Source: Linnemannia hyalina (taxonomy: Eukaryota; Mortierellomycota; Mortierellomycetes; Mortierellales; Mortierellaceae). Taken from it: a DNA stretch of 64,000 bases. Positions 1-12,603 of the stretch are shown in pieces. Positions within the stretch are counted from its first letter, which is position 1; each line of letters begins with the position of its first letter. The position numbers were made by a program, and so were the translations under genes. The stretch covers positions 1,178,001 through 1,242,000 of the forward strand of contig JAHRHY010000003.1 of the NCBI GenBank assembly GCA_019671135.1. The letters are read 5' to 3'. The notes under the pieces were generated by a model. That model was given only the letters and a program-made list of their open reading frames with translations, ran no database searches and had not been told where the DNA came from.

Positions 1-1485
1 TCGCATATTTGATTCAGAAACTGAACGATATAAGTTGTTGAGCATCAGCTTAACCATCTCATTTCCTATTGATTTGTTGTACGACAGAGTGCGGAGCAGG
101 ATTCACAACAAAGTTGGAGGGCATGTTTAAAGATATGGATACTTCCAAGGACATTATGGTCAATTTCAGGGTAAGAATTTGTACCAGAGAAGAACGTTTG
201 TTCGAGAAGGTGCTAGCTGACGGGTTTGCAGGGGTTGCGTACACGAGCTAATTAATCAACTTGCTATTAGGCCAGCAAAATGCACAACAAGATCGGTCAT
301 CTGGAGCTTAATGTCAACGTCTTGACCCAGGGTAACTGGCCGACCTACCCTCCAGCCGAGGCAAATATTCCAGACCAGGTATGTCTTGTTTTCGCCTGAG
401 CGAACTTTTGAAGGATATGCAAGGAGGTGCAGTGTGCGAAACTAGTTAATTAAATTCAAATAATTCATTTTCTGTCTCAACTATAGATCTCGCAATGCCA
501 GGAAGTGTTCAAAGAGTTCTATCTATCCAAGCACAAGGGCAAGCGGCTCAACTGGCAAAACTCGCTCGGACATAGTGTCGTCAAGGCCAACTTCCCATTG
601 GTACGTGCCGCATTTCAACCTTTTTGTTATGACCGCGAGAGCCGAACTGCTGCTATCTGTCGTTGGGAGTAATGGCTGACAGTTCCACCTTTCTCATTTC
701 TTCTGGCAAACAGGGAACCAAGGAGCTGCAGCTCAGTTTGTTCCAAGCGATTACTGTACTACTTTTCAACGACACTGGCGATTCGTCACTGTCGTACAAG
801 GACATCAGGCAACAGTCTAATATTGGTATATTGTCCACCTGTGCGAAATGAGGTTGTGAGCAAGGCCTTTTCTTCCTTTTCTTTTGATCGCGTCTTTAAC
901 ATCATCTGTCGTCTTACTTGAAATAATAGAGCAAAAGGAGTTGAACAGGACATTGCAGTCGTTGGCGTGTGGAAAGTACAGAGTGTTGGTGAAGAGTCCA
1001 AAGTCGAAGGATGTGTCTGAGACGGATGAGTTCAAGTTCAACAAGGACTTTACGGCATCCCTGACGAGGATCAAGGTCAACTCGATTCAGCTCAAGGAAA
1101 CTCAGGAGGAGAACGCCTCAACCAACGAGCGCATCTTCCAGGACCGCCAGTTCCAAGTTGACGCTGCCATTGTTCGCATCATGAAGACTCGGAAGCAGCT
1201 TTCACACACTCTTCTGATCAGTGAGCTCTTTGATCAACTCAAGTTCGCAATCAAGGTATATATTTTTTGTTTTGTCAGGGACAGTCTATGTTGGATATCT
1301 GATGTCGCGTCTGAACTAGCTTTGGTTTTTTTTTGGAATGTTCAGTGGCTAACAAAGCGTTTCTTTCTGCTCCTTCTTGACATATATAGCCAACGGACCT
1401 GAAGAAGCGCATTGAGAGTTTGATTGACCGTGATTACCTAGAGCGTGACAAGAATGACCAGAGTCTGTACAAATACGTAGCTTAA
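1..1485 (+). CDS. cul4: Cullin-4 C-terminal part (gene continues off the left edge)
   Basis: Scaffold of a CRL4-type ubiquitin ligase: its C-terminal part binds the RING protein Rbx1 and carries the Nedd8 site. Six exons are visible: 88-170, 271-378, 487-600, 714-825, 930-1255 and 1390-1485; bases 1-87 look like intron. The peptide starts at [17 protein letters not shown], runs through the cullin homology region ([24 protein letters not shown]) and ends with the winged-helix neddylation domain and the usual cullin ending YKYVA. The expected neddylation lysine is in IVRIMKTRK (codon 1184-1186). The WPTYPP segment and the LQSLACGK segment resemble cullin-4 more than cullin-1 or cullin-3, which is a judgement from memory of the families. 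About 279 residues are seen; the N-terminal half lies outside the window. It converges on the dioxygenase gene 177 bp downstream. Confidence 0.93.
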
Positions 1486-1662
1486 ACAAGGAGACTTTTA
1501 GTTTTAGTTTTAGTTTTTCCATTTCTTCCTTCGTCCTCGTGCTTGCTTGTTGTAGGTGAACGACTTCTGTGAATTGGAATACAAATGAAAACATGGCTCT
1601 ATTCCGTTCATCTTTTATGTGTTATGTTTATCTACTTGTCCGTTTTCTAAGGGAGCGCCCTT

Positions 1663-3492
1663 CTATTTCTTGACGGGAGTAACAATCTTGGCGGCGTTGG
1701 TCTCGTCGCGGTTACCCTTGAGGAAGGGCATCAGGTCACTTCCTCCAGTACCTTTCATACCCGCTCCTTCCTCGACCTCCTTTGCCTTTTCCTCAGTCTT
1801 GGACTTTTCTTCCTCGACCTTGGCAACAGCAAGTGGTTGATCCTCGACCTTTACACGGTAATCCTCCCAGCCCTCGGGGGGACCACGCTTGGCCTGTGTC
1901 AAGATGTAACGGGTGACGATCTGGATATGATTATCGCGGAACAACTTGATGCAGTGGACACAGGCGTCATAGATACTGATCAACTCCTTGACATCCTGTC
2001 CCTCCGGGTCGTCGTTCGCGGTCTTTGACAGGACATAAGGTCTCAAGTTGGCTGTCTGGGCAAGGTGATCCAAGAAGGCCCTATGAGGAGCGGGCATAAA
2101 CCCACGCATTTTCAACAATAAGGCATTCGGTGCCGATTTGTGACCAGATTGGTTATCAAGGTCGTGGTGCGTGACGCCAAAAAAATAATCGAGGGCAGGG
2201 AAGACGGAGGATTGACCGGCGGTGGCGCCCATATAATGGCGGCGTTCGTTGTTGTTGTTGACGCCGTTGTATTGGAGGCCGTTGAAGAGACCGAGGTTGG
2301 CGGTTCCTTCGGAGCCGGCGAGGTATTTGCGGATTTTCCAGTAGAATACTGCTGGGTTGCAGTTCTCGAACATTCTTGCTGTTTTTGTGTGTGGAGGATG
2401 GGGTGTGTGTGTGTGTGTCACAGAGAGTCAGGAGGGTAGAAAGTGTCAATTTTTCAAGTGCATTAGATACGGGCGCAACACTCGATCGATTCGACCCAAA
2501 CAAAAAAAAAAAAAAAAAAGGGAAAGAGAGAGAGAGAGCTTACGCAAGAGCTTGCTGACTTTGTCGAGGTGGACATGGGCAAGGTGGAGGCACTCAATAA
2601 CGGTCCGGATGTTATCCTCTCGAACGGCGTGGATGGCATCAATGAGGGCCTTGAAGGCAGGACCGGCGGCGATCTCGATGGCGACCGAGACAATGTCGAA
2701 CCAATCCTCGTCCTTTGTTCCTGTCATTGTTGCCAATGTCTCCAGGTTTCTATGTGTGCCCATTTTTTGGAGAGAAGAAAAAACGTGTGAGAAATGGGAA
2801 GGTCCGAGTTAAGAGATTGGGGTTGGGTAATGAACAAAATGTTGTATCTTGATTTTGATTATTCCGCTGCAACAGTCGATTGCCGTTCGGAAAAAAAAAG
2901 AAGGGAGGAGATTGACGTACTCGAGTTCGAAGGGTCCTTTAGGGTCTTTAAGTTTCCAGTTCCAAAGATCGTTGCTGGCGTAGGTCAGGACTGGGGCGAT
3001 GTCGAGGATGTCGGAGACGGCTACCCAGGGCACAGCCAGTGGCTCAGGGATGTGCTACAAATCAGAGTGGGAGGGAAAAAAGAGTGGCCATCAATTGGAC
3101 GTACTGCTGATTGATTGTCTATTGTCGCCACAGTGAGCGGGGTGAAAATAAATAAAAATAATCAAGCGTACCTGAGAAACATCGAGCCCAGAACCCCAGA
3201 TGTAACTGTGAGCAACAAAGCCGAGGACAACATAGGCGCGTTGACGCTCTCGGAGGGTTGTCAACTGTGCGACATCCAAGACAGGCCACTGATCCACCTT
3301 GGCCCGGAGCTGACGGGAATCGATGAGATGGTTCAATTGATCCATGGTCTCTTCCCAGGGCTGGAAGTATGCTTGAGGCAGACGGGACAAAGGTTGGTCG
3401 TGGGGGACGAATCCGGTGACGGGCGAGACATCGTAGTCCTCGAGGACTGGGACTGGGAGCAAGTCGGTGGGAGAGGTTGTGGTGGCAATCAT
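1663..3492 (-). CDS. Indoleamine 2,3-dioxygenase (IDO family)
   Basis: Haem enzyme that opens the indole ring of tryptophan to N-formylkynurenine, the first step of the kynurenine route to NAD. Four exons on the minus strand: 3492-3172, 3054-2921, 2749-2544 and 2378-1663, giving about 458 residues, a usual length for fungal IDO. Family signatures include VPWVAVSDILDIAPVLTYA, TGTKDEDWF, the substrate-pocket stretch ATAGQSSVFPALDYFFG, RGFMPAPHRAFLDHL, and DNHIQIVTRYIL, whose histidine is the expected proximal haem ligand. A glutamate/lysine-rich linker precedes a C-terminal tail (GTGGSDLMPFLKGNRDETN) of a kind seen in fungal members. The start ATG at 3492 opens directly into the N-terminal domain. 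Introns are 76-172 nt long; the one before exon 4 holds an AG-rich simple tract. Confidence 0.94.
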
Positions 3493-5507
3493 ATTTTTTT
3501 TTTGGTGTGCGGAATAAAAATCCGAAGTTGAGATGCGGAGGGATGGCTTGTTTTGAAGAAATGAAAAGAAAGTAGGACTAAAGGGAATAAAAAGAGACGG
3601 AAATTGATCACAAGGGGGACAGACTTTATTTGTTTACTTGAGATTGGGTTGTGGGAGGAAGTCAATTGCTGTCGCGCAGGAGCAAAACAGGGACGGCGTT
3701 TGTGGATGATAGAAGGATAGAGAACATGAAAGAGGGAGGCATCATTAGTCAGATCACGGCGGTGGCCAATGGAAGGTAATTGAATAAAATAAGCGAGGCG
3801 TCAAAGAACAAAAAGAATAGTTATTAGCGGAAGAGAGATGTGGGTCAGAATGAAAGCATGGGCGTGGGCGTGTTTGTTGTTGTATGTGTGTGTGTGTGTG
3901 AAACTGGATCGATAAGGTTATTATTCCTCGGTATGTTTTTGTTTGCATACAAAGGACAGTACAGGAAGCGTAGAAAGTCGATTTTCAAATGACTGTTTCT
4001 ATCTCTGCTGCGGTGACGACGTCAATGAAAGAAAAAAACGGACATGAATGGAGTTTTTTCTGGGAGAAGAGTTTGATCATTTGCAAGCTAGGCCTTTTTG
4101 AGGAACCATCGAGAAGCTGGAGATGCCGAGGCGGCTGCCTTTTGCTTGTTGGGTAAAGTTGGCGAGGTGTAAACAAGAAGAGATAGGCAAAGGGAGAGAC
4201 AGGGGTGTATGGTTTCGAGGAGGCCGAAATGACGCGTTCCTGCAGCTCGGGATGAAGCAGTCGGAGAGAGGTGTGCCACAGTAGTCTTTGTTGCAGAGTC
4301 ATTCCCATTGGAGAGAGAGAGAGAGAGAGAGTTTCTATAGGCGTAGGGGATTGATATATCAGTATCAGAGACGCGTGTGGGACATGGGGTAGGCTCGGGG
4401 TTGTCTAGCACTCTAGCACAGAGCTAAATTATGTCTGATCTGTCGTACTCGAAGTGTGCGGTATTTTATGCGTGGGCAAAAGGTAGCATGCTATGCTATG
4501 CCCTCATATGCTCTTTGGTTAGATATGGCTCGACTTGGCTGCACCCTGCCTGAGTCAATTTCTTCCTGCTTGGCCCAGAATTGTATCCCAGCCGGACCAC
4601 GTCCTCTCCTACTGTCCCTACCGAGTCGACTCCACTCCCGCGCACAGAAAAATAACAGTTCCCCTTCTCAGTAGTAGTAGTTGTAGTAGTAGCAGTAGAG
4701 TAAGTAGAGTAGTAGTAGTGGCAGTTGTTGTTATTTCCCTCGTGTTGCTCACCCTCTGCTTTTCATTTTTCTGTTCTCTGTCTCTCTCTCCCTTCTCAAC
4801 TCACACTCATCTCACTTTCATACGCCACTTCCCTCTCTCCTGTTGGCCCATTTCCGTCCTTCTTGCTTCCTCCTTCATTCGACATCCTTTCTTCCTCTTC
4901 CACCATCACAGCAACCTCGCACACCATCAACACGCATTCTCCCCCTCTGCCTCCTTTCCTCGTTTACATTCGATCCTCCCTTCCTCTTCCTTTCACAGGC
5001 TGCATGTAAGACCCACTCCCGGTCGCGTGTGTTTGCTTGCTCTTCTTTCTTCCCCTTATTCTCTCCCCTGGCTTTCCTGCTCCAGTCCACACTTTCCTTC
5101 TTGTCCAACCCACTGGCTGGCTGCAGACAAAAGAAACTCAAAGAAACAGATTCTCGCAATGTGAGTTCTCAAACCACCTATTGACTTCAACCCTCCTGGC
5201 AAAACGACAAAACGATCTCGGCAAGATCAATTACCCACACACACACACCACACGCTCTGCATTCAACACCCCATCTTCCTCCTCCAGCCTCAAAGATCGT
5301 CTAATTCCACCCTCAACACACACTCTGTACTGCCAACAACGCGTCCATTTCCTGCTAGTCCTCACTTGACAGAGGAAACACTTTGGATTCTGACCAAACT
5401 TGTTTCTCTGATCCCTGTAGTCTAATTCTCCAATTGGAGATCGGAAAAGTTCACAGAGGGACGGACACGGTCTACCTTTTCAGTCAGGAGAAGCATTGTC
5501 AAACACC
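3493..5507. other. Divergent intergenic region with simple repeats
   Basis: Two kilobases separate the start codons of the dioxygenase (minus) and the Trithorax-like gene (plus), so the stretch should hold both promoters. I see no convincing gene. It contains a TG run near 3885-3900, an AG dinucleotide run at about 4311-4331, an irregular GTAGTA trinucleotide tract at about 4668-4722, and a long C/T-rich stretch from about 4730 to 5110 that precedes the plus-strand gene. Pyrimidine-rich leaders of this kind are common before fungal genes. Open frames here are short, repetitive and in competing frames. Confidence 0.7.
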
Positions 5508-8500
5508 ATGCCACCTCAGAGGATGCAACTGGATCAGACCAACAGCTCGACTGCTTTCACAACACAACCGGAGCAGCGTCCACGGCGGTCGACAATCCAC
5601 TCCACAACCCGTTCACATGGTCCCTATCGAGAGCAGCGGCAGAGAATCAACTCGGACTTGGAGGCGGATCAGGACGACGAGAAGCCCTTACCACTGGATA
5701 CCTTCTCCTCTTCAAGCAACAGCCAGCCTCACAGGTTGCACGACTCGGATGGAGCCGCCTCGGACCAGTGGAATCAACACCGACCCTCGGGCCAATCCAC
5801 AGGAGACTCTCAGGATGCAACTCCAGTCTCGTCTCCCGTATTTAGGACCACAGGGAGCACGGGAAAACGGTCTCTACAGCGCCCACCTCCTCCTCGACTT
5901 CCAGGACACGGCCGTTCTCAGAGCGACCTTAACCTCGAGTCGATTTCTCCTGGATTAAATCGCTCAGTGTCCTCTCCCCTGGCAAGTCCGATCACTGCGA
6001 CAGCCAACTCTCTGACAGCCCTGACAATCTCCTCCTCAGGACCATACGGTGTTTCTGGTCGAGACCTCTCCAAGATCACGGTCCCCAGAGAACGGAGAGC
6101 AACAACAACAGCGCGTCCGTACTCGGTTTGCTCGACAGAGTCTCTGTTGACCCAGGACCGTATGAAGAATGGCTTCGGAGTCTCACATAGTACGATCCAT
6201 CTGAATCAATTGTCAGACTCGGAGATCTCAAGCGTGCACGACCACGGAACAAGGGGGCGTGGCTCAAAGGCAAAGCGATCCCACGTGCAGCCGCCTCCTT
6301 CGCCCTCGCTCCCAACTGCCAGTCAATCGTCTTCCTCCACCAAAACGCCTGTCGGCCTCAAGTCACCAACGATGAAACCAGCCTCCCAACTTCGTGTTAC
6401 CCTTTACAACCTTGTGTCCAACGGCTACCTCCCTGCAGAAACGCTGGTTGTCTTCCGGGAGCATAGTGCCATCATCACGGCCAAAGGAACTCTGATCCCT
6501 CAGATGAAAGAGCCCGATGCAATGGCGATCTATCCTTGGCTTCAGGATGAGTATGAGACACCGAGTGCCTGGGCGACAGCGATGGTCAAGGGAGGCAGGA
6601 CAGGGAAGGTGGCAGTCAATGGGTGGTCGGCGATTAAAGTTCCAATTCACCAAGATTCCGAGCTTTCCAAGAAGTACGAGGGACTGGGAGTGGCGGAGGC
6701 CTCGCTGGATGTCTTCAGGAAGAAGTATCTGGCTGAGATGACAGATGACGGAGCTCTGGCGGCTGCAGACGACACCTCATCAGGACGAGGAGGCAAAGGT
6801 ATGGATGGTGTTTTGTTTTGCATCGGATGCCGTATGTTGTATTTCATCATGGTCATTGAGTTTAGTTGCTAACCATTTTTATTATTTGTGCGACCTACCT
6901 AGATGCGGATTCGTTGGATAGGAAGAAGCGGAAACGGCCATTGGCACGCTCAGGAGAGGCGGCAGGACTACGAGTCACAACCACTGGAACTCGCAGTTAC
7001 AAAGGCAAGACCGAGCCTACTCGACCAAGAAAGAGAACCGTTTCCGACCTCTCAGGGATGGTATCGTCAGACCTGCTCCAGGATCGTCAATTGCGTTGGG
7101 AAGCGGCTGGAGTCCTCTTCTCGATGCAGGATGACCTAATGTCGCCTACGTATGATGGGTTTGAGCGACGGAGGACCCCCTATCAACCTCGGTGGAGCCG
7201 ACACAAAGGCATTATACCACTGGAAAGTCTTGAGAGGCGACGTCAGGAACAGGAGTCAAAGCGGAGACATTCTTCAGCATCTCGATTGTCAGCCTTGAGA
7301 ACACTGAGACCGTTGTCGCTGGTCCCAGTTGCCATTCCTTTGCAGCTGACATCTTCCATGGCGCACATGGAGTTTTGTGTTCTCTGTGGTGGCTCTGGTT
7401 CGACACCAAGATCTCACAGACGCCATTCCAACCAGAGTCACCAATGGTCAAGTGCGGAGTCGACTGAGCCAGAAGTGGGTGACATCAAGGCCGATCGGGA
7501 CGTAATGAGACGCTGTTTTGATTGCGGAGAGTGCTACCATATGGACTGTCTTCCCTCTGATTCCCCTGGAGATCGCGACACGTCCGTACTGGATGAGTCC
7601 TGGCGCTGCCCTCGTTGCACAACATGTCGGCTTTGTGAAAAGTCTGTCCATGAGCAACCGCCTGCCTCAGTATCTGTCGGCTCCCCATCATCGGAAGCTA
7701 TACCGTTGGTGGAGACTGACTCGATCAAGGCCTTGGTATGCGATCACTGCCACGAGTTCACTCATCTTCAATGTCAAGTGGTGGTGGAACCAGCCCTCAA
7801 ACCAGCACTACGGTCGCCCGCCAACCGGCACACTCAGGAGTGGATGTGTCTAGCCTGCAGAGAATGCGTAGAGTGTGGGCATCGCGTTGAACGAGCTTCT
7901 GGACAGGCAGGAGAAGGCGACGACGAGACCTCAGCAGTGGACAAGCATACCCAAGGACCGGCAACGGCAGAGGGGCGATGGTCTCATGGTTCTGCCCTTT
8001 GCCCCTCTTGCACAGTACTTGAGGAAAAAGGCAACGTCTGCCCCCTCTGCTGTACCATCTACCAGGACGACGATTACGAGACCCCAATGATATTTTGCGA
8101 CGGTTGTTCTCATTGGGTCCATGTCGCTTGTGACAAAGGCCTTGAAGACCGCGACTATGAGGAGCTCGGCGAGGACTCTAAGCAGTACATCTGCCCGTCG
8201 TGTATACCCACGCCGATACCGTCGCCGGCGCTTTCCTCTTCGTCATCCATCTTGTCGACCGCACACTCAAACGATGAGAGCTCTTGGACTGGTACTTGCG
8301 GTCACGGATTGTTCGGTGCCGCGAGCTGTTTTGACTGCAGCAAGGAGATGCAGGCCTACAACGAGGACGATTGGCACATCAGGAGCAGTAAGAAGAAGGA
8401 CGACATTCTCGATCTTCTGAAAGCGGCCAAGGAGATATCGGACTCGGAGTCTCGTAATACATCGCCCTACACCTCCTACGCCCCCATGTTTCCGACTACG

Positions 8501-11500
8501 CACTCCAGGACAATGTCTACTTCCCTGGAGTCGGTGGCGGAGGTAGCGGCAGCCGAGGCTTTACTTACGATCTTTAGTGGAGCAAGCACACCCATCAGCT
8601 CGACACCCTATACATCGTATCCTCCGTCGCCATTTGAGCCAAGTTTCAATGGACCTTACGACCGTCACTACTCAGTCATCAACAGCCCTAACGACCACGC
8701 ACTACTGGTAGGATCCATGGGTTATACGCCGTCATCTGATCAAGAATCGACTGGATCCTCACGCGATCGCTATGGCTTTCCGCAGGAGGACTACTTCAAC
8801 AGTCGGTCATACTCTCGTCCCACTATTCCTTATCACCATATCGGACAAGAGCTGGAACTCATGTCGGCACAGCCGAAGCTGCCTTCACGACAAGAGCAAG
8901 CCATGGAGCCGGGGGATGTTGTTATGGAGGAAGGACGCGCTGGACTGCAATCTCCCTGTGCGAGCGAGGAGCAGGACCTCAAGGCACTGCTGATGTCGTC
9001 AAGCAAGAACGGAACGCATCCTGACCTTTATCGACCGCTTGTGCCACCTCACCACACTTTTCAACGACGTTCTTCGTCAGAAGCTGTACCAACGACGGGG
9101 AGTCTGGCCGATGTTGTCGACACGCGGACATGTCTGCTCTGTCATCATGGACCTAGCTTACGCAGTGGTTCTGCTGCCAGTGACCACTCGGTATTGGGGC
9201 GTTTGCTTCCACTCACCCTACAGAGCTATGGCCATTCTCGACAAGACACTGACTCGAGTACATTGACTGGTTGGATACATTCTAACTGCGCCCTATGGTC
9301 TACGGGCGTCACATTGGAGGCAACAAGAGGCGGCATGGAGAATGTCTCTCGCGTTGTCAGCCAGAGCCTTGACGTCGTACGTAATTCATCTCCTTTTTTC
9401 ATTGCATATCGTGACGATTTTTCATGCTAACAATCGTTTACTTGCATTTGTAATTTTCAGTGCTGTAGCTCTTGCGGACGATTAGGAGCAACAATCAAGT
9501 GCAAGACATCGGCCTCCAAGGCCACCGACAATCCGAACGCGTGTACAGCAACGTTTCACTACACTTGTGTAAGCCATCTAGATCAGCTACAACATCAAGG
9601 GCAGTCATCCAACAACGCTGTTGTCATGGATCACAAGCAGCGGACGATATTGTGCTCAATGCACTACCGAGAGATCTCGACACTGAACAACCTGCGATCA
9701 ACTGCTTACGCACTTGAGTCATCTGTACCATCCTCCGACTGCTCTGCTCCTTCCGCCCATTCCAACCCTCTTGTGCCACCTGTTACTCTACGTACGGCAT
9801 GGACGGGGCCTTACTGGATCAAGAACTCGTTGTTGGCTTTGCAGAACGCTGATGCCCCAGAATCGGTCGTACAGGAGACGAGCATTGATGGGTTCAGGAT
9901 CGGAGGACTCACCATTCACACCTTTGGCAAGTTCGACTCACCCGAGTCAGTGTACAGCGAGACAGGACTCGCGAACGATGTGGATCTGGAAGCTTGTTAT
10001 GAGATGGTCTCTGATAAGCCCTTGGCGGACCTGGGGCCTCGAGATCGAGTCTTGGCGTTGCCTCTGGGTTTCAAATGCTCGAGAAGAATTGTGCTGAACG
10101 AACATCGTTTTTGCGTTACGACTGCGGAGGTTGTCCAACGCCGGCGGCAGCCTCAAGGTTCTGTTGAGACAGTGGTATCCACTGAGGCTGGTGACTTGGC
10201 GCACCCTGGTTCAGACGAGTTGGATACTGCATGGAAGATTATGATGGTGTTCTCTGGCTATGGTCCACCTCAAGATTGCGAGTTTTTTGCAGACTCAATG
10301 CAAGGTACTGATTAATCGGTGCCTATGGAGGGTGAGCTACGTCGGCAGACATTGTTACATGTTATCATAGCTAACATAACGTTATCAAACATTACTACAT
10401 ATTGTAGATGCAGTGGACAGGATCATCAGCTTCTCCAGCGGCGACCTAGATAACGAGCACCAATCATCGCAACAGTATGGGCTCTACCTTCATTCTGCAG
10501 ACGCGTTCTTCGGGATTGACCATCCTTTGGTCCGCAACTCGATCCGAGCAAAGAAAGGCGAAAAGGAAGTCGCTTCAAGGATGTGGACCCGTTACCGACA
10601 AGTCCGACGGGCAGTCGACAGACAATGCAGCAAGGGAGGGTGCAGCAACCAGTCACGGCGTCATCAAGGCAGAGATTCTCAGGAAGATGACAACAGCGAT
10701 TGGGAGTCAACTACCGCCGCTAGGGTTCGATTGAGGACGGGCAGTTTGTTGTTGAGGAAGAGGGTCTCTCGTATCGGAATCGCTCGCGGCAGAGACCCTT
10801 CGTCGTCGGGTGCGGCCGAGCTGAAGGATGCGGACATTAAGGAAACTATACTGGTGCCTGGGCTCTTGCAGGAACTCATCAAAGCATCCACCTCAACATC
10901 TTCCAACAACAGCCCTGATGGTATAGCGCCGACTGGATCGAACAAAGTGGCCCTCACCAAGTCGCACCAGCAACAGGAGCGACAAGACTCACTTCTTGAA
11001 CCCGAGGACGAGAAGACTCTACCTGCTCTTGAGATGAATATGGAGCAGCTTCAAACCTTGCGCGCGGACCAGATGAAGAACGTCGCCCTTTTTTGGAATG
11101 GTCGGAAGATGGTGTCATCTCAGATCAGAGCCGTCTTGACCCCCGTCGCCCAACCCTCTGAAAGTCCAGAGAGGCAGCCCCTCCCAGCTGCAGATGGAGT
11201 GGACAATGATAAGGAGCCTTCAGCTCAGACACCTAAGGGCATGGAGGTCGACGGGACTACTCAGATGCATTTATACCCAGGAGGCTCCCAAGCAAAGCAA
11301 CCCTCCAGCACAGCGGTGTCGTTGAGGCTCCTTCCGGAGGCACACGGGGATGTGCGCGTTTACACGACATGCTCATTCAAGTCGGATGAAGTGATCATGG
11401 AGTACACAGGAGAGGTAGTCCACCCTTCAATTGCTGTCCGTCGTCAAGAGTCGTACCAGAGCCAAGGCCGGAGCTGCTACATGATGTGGTGCGAGTTCCA

Positions 11501-11714
11501 GGATGCAGTGATCGACGCCACGATGCGAGGAGGGCTGGCGAGATACATCAGGAACGAGCACCGACACCTTCGCAAGCAGGACAACAACCCACAACAAAAG
11601 CGCACCGTCTATGCCAGGACCGTCGTTGGACCAGGACTCCAAGGACCAAAAGTCGTCATCTGTGCAGCTGAACCATTGGAAACTGGAACCGAGCTCATTC
11701 TTCGATACTGCTAG
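5508..11714 (+). CDS. Trithorax/MLL-like chromatin protein: RAMA-like, PHD1-3, ePHD, FYRN-like, degenerate SET
   Basis: Nuclear chromatin protein of 1971 residues in four exons: 5508-6798, 6903-9376, 9461-10304 and 10408-11714. Order of parts: disordered Ser/Pro-rich N-terminus; a RAMA-like domain at about 295-385 (TLYNLVSNGYLPAETLVVF, then SAWATAMVKG and VNGW); a cluster of three PHD fingers at about 585-870 with MLL-type spacing (EFCVLCGGSG, CFDCGECYHMDC, WRCPRCTTCRLC, then CPLCCTIYQDDDYETPMIFC, CDGCSHWVHVAC); an extended PHD at about 1172-1320 (WIHSNCALWSTGV, CCSSCGRLGATIKC, FHYTC, CSMH); an FYRN-like region at about 1400-1475 (FRIGGLTIHTFGK, LPLGFKCSRRI); and a SET-like domain at about 1839-1971. 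SET lacks the NHSC motif, the final catalytic tyrosine motif and the post-SET cysteines, so methyltransferase activity is doubtful. Start ATG 5508 follows a C/T-rich leader. A bromodomain, present in animal MLL1, is not seen. Confidence 0.9.
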
Positions 11715-12200
11715 TCAACAAATTCGTTCTACAAAATATACCCTTCTGTTCAAACCAGCAAACATCTTGAATGTTCAATTGTATCTTTTCAATGGAATTC
11801 GAATATCAACCTTCATCAGATTTCGAGGCGGCTGTTATTATGGGCTTTGTGTGGATCAATTTGTAATTTTCCTTTTAAGAGCACTGATGCTTTAACTCAA
11901 TATTATTCTGATGGTGAAAGTCAGGTCATGGTTACTGTTGGTGGCATCCAATGATCGCCACGGGATGTGAAACGTTGGCATTTCTTCCTCGTACCAAGGT
12001 GTGCACACATGTCCCACTCGCTTTTTCTTCGCAAAAGTTCTTCCTAGGTTCGTAATTGTTTGTACCACTCCGCTACTTGTTGGCTCTTCCTATAACACCT
12101 AGTCTGGCCGGTTTTCTGTACGGCGTCTCGAGAACTTAAGGCGCACAGTTTTTTTTTATTTTATCCCTGGCTTATAAAACCGGTAGGCATATGGTTGCAT
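11715..12200. other. 3' flank of the Trithorax-like gene
   Basis: A/T-rich stretch after the stop codon with no supportable gene. It should hold the 3' UTR and polyadenylation site of the upstream gene. Sequence resembling the end of the R repeat begins at about 12200-12255, so the boundary between the conserved block and the repeat island lies here. Confidence 0.6.
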
Positions 12201-12214
12201 TTTTTGCATGGTTG

Positions 12215-12385
12215 CAAGTGTCAAATGGGGAGTTGAATATTTCGATCCGCATCGCCTTTCGTCGCTGTCATCGCTATGCGAGGACTCATCGTCCCGTAAA
12301 CCCACCGATTTGATTTTTTTGTTTTGGGTTATTATTCTATGCTCATTCTAGTAGTTCCTTGGAGAATCTTCCGCTGATACTTGGA
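12215..12385 (-). repeat. Degenerate R-repeat end plus tail of the second kinase-family repeat
   Basis: The stretch near 12255-12385 is a diverged reverse complement of the segment at 18860-18990 that follows kinase fragments elsewhere. Shared landmarks are AAACCCACCGATTTGA and CCGCTGATACTTGG. The same combination occurs at 54250-54385. The bases just before it (about 12215-12260) weakly match the end of the R repeat, including GTCGCTGTCA. It is non-coding debris of the repeat family. Confidence 0.7.
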
Positions 12386-12600
12386 TGAACCCCTAATACC
12401 TTCCTCTTTCCTCTCGACACCATCACCACCTCCACCTCAAACAACAACACTTAATAAAAGTGATAGTACTCTCTGGTGCGACACAACAACGGTCGACTCT
12501 GCAGGTACTAATCGATTTTCTGTCAGTAGAGCATTCTTTTCATTTCAGATGAAAAGGACACTCCACAGAGTTGAACATCATCACATCGTTTGTCTATTCT
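12383..12600 (+). repeat. Copy of the chk1 3' end (last codons and 3' flank)
   Basis: The bases GATGAACCCCTAATACC match the final codons, stop and first downstream bases of chk1 (minus strand, 30842 downwards). Similarity continues through the 3' flank: CTCTCGACACCA, GCGACACAACAACGGTCGA, and AACATCATCACATCGTTTG. Just before it the sequence belongs to the kinase-tail repeat instead of chk1 coding sequence. A third, more diverged copy with the same junction lies at 54381-54590. It is a captured fragment, not a gene. Confidence 0.78.
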
Positions 12601-12603
12601 TTT

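Noticed and set aside
4456..5369. Overlapping Ser/Pro/Leu-rich frames
   Set aside because: They come from the C/T-rich leader of the Trithorax-like gene; several frames are open at once, as expected from simple sequence.
12000..12400. A chk1 exon 14 coding copy upstream of the 12383 junction
   Set aside because: A weak alignment seemed possible, but the sequence matches the kinase-family tail repeat far better, so only the last chk1 codons and 3' flank are shared.
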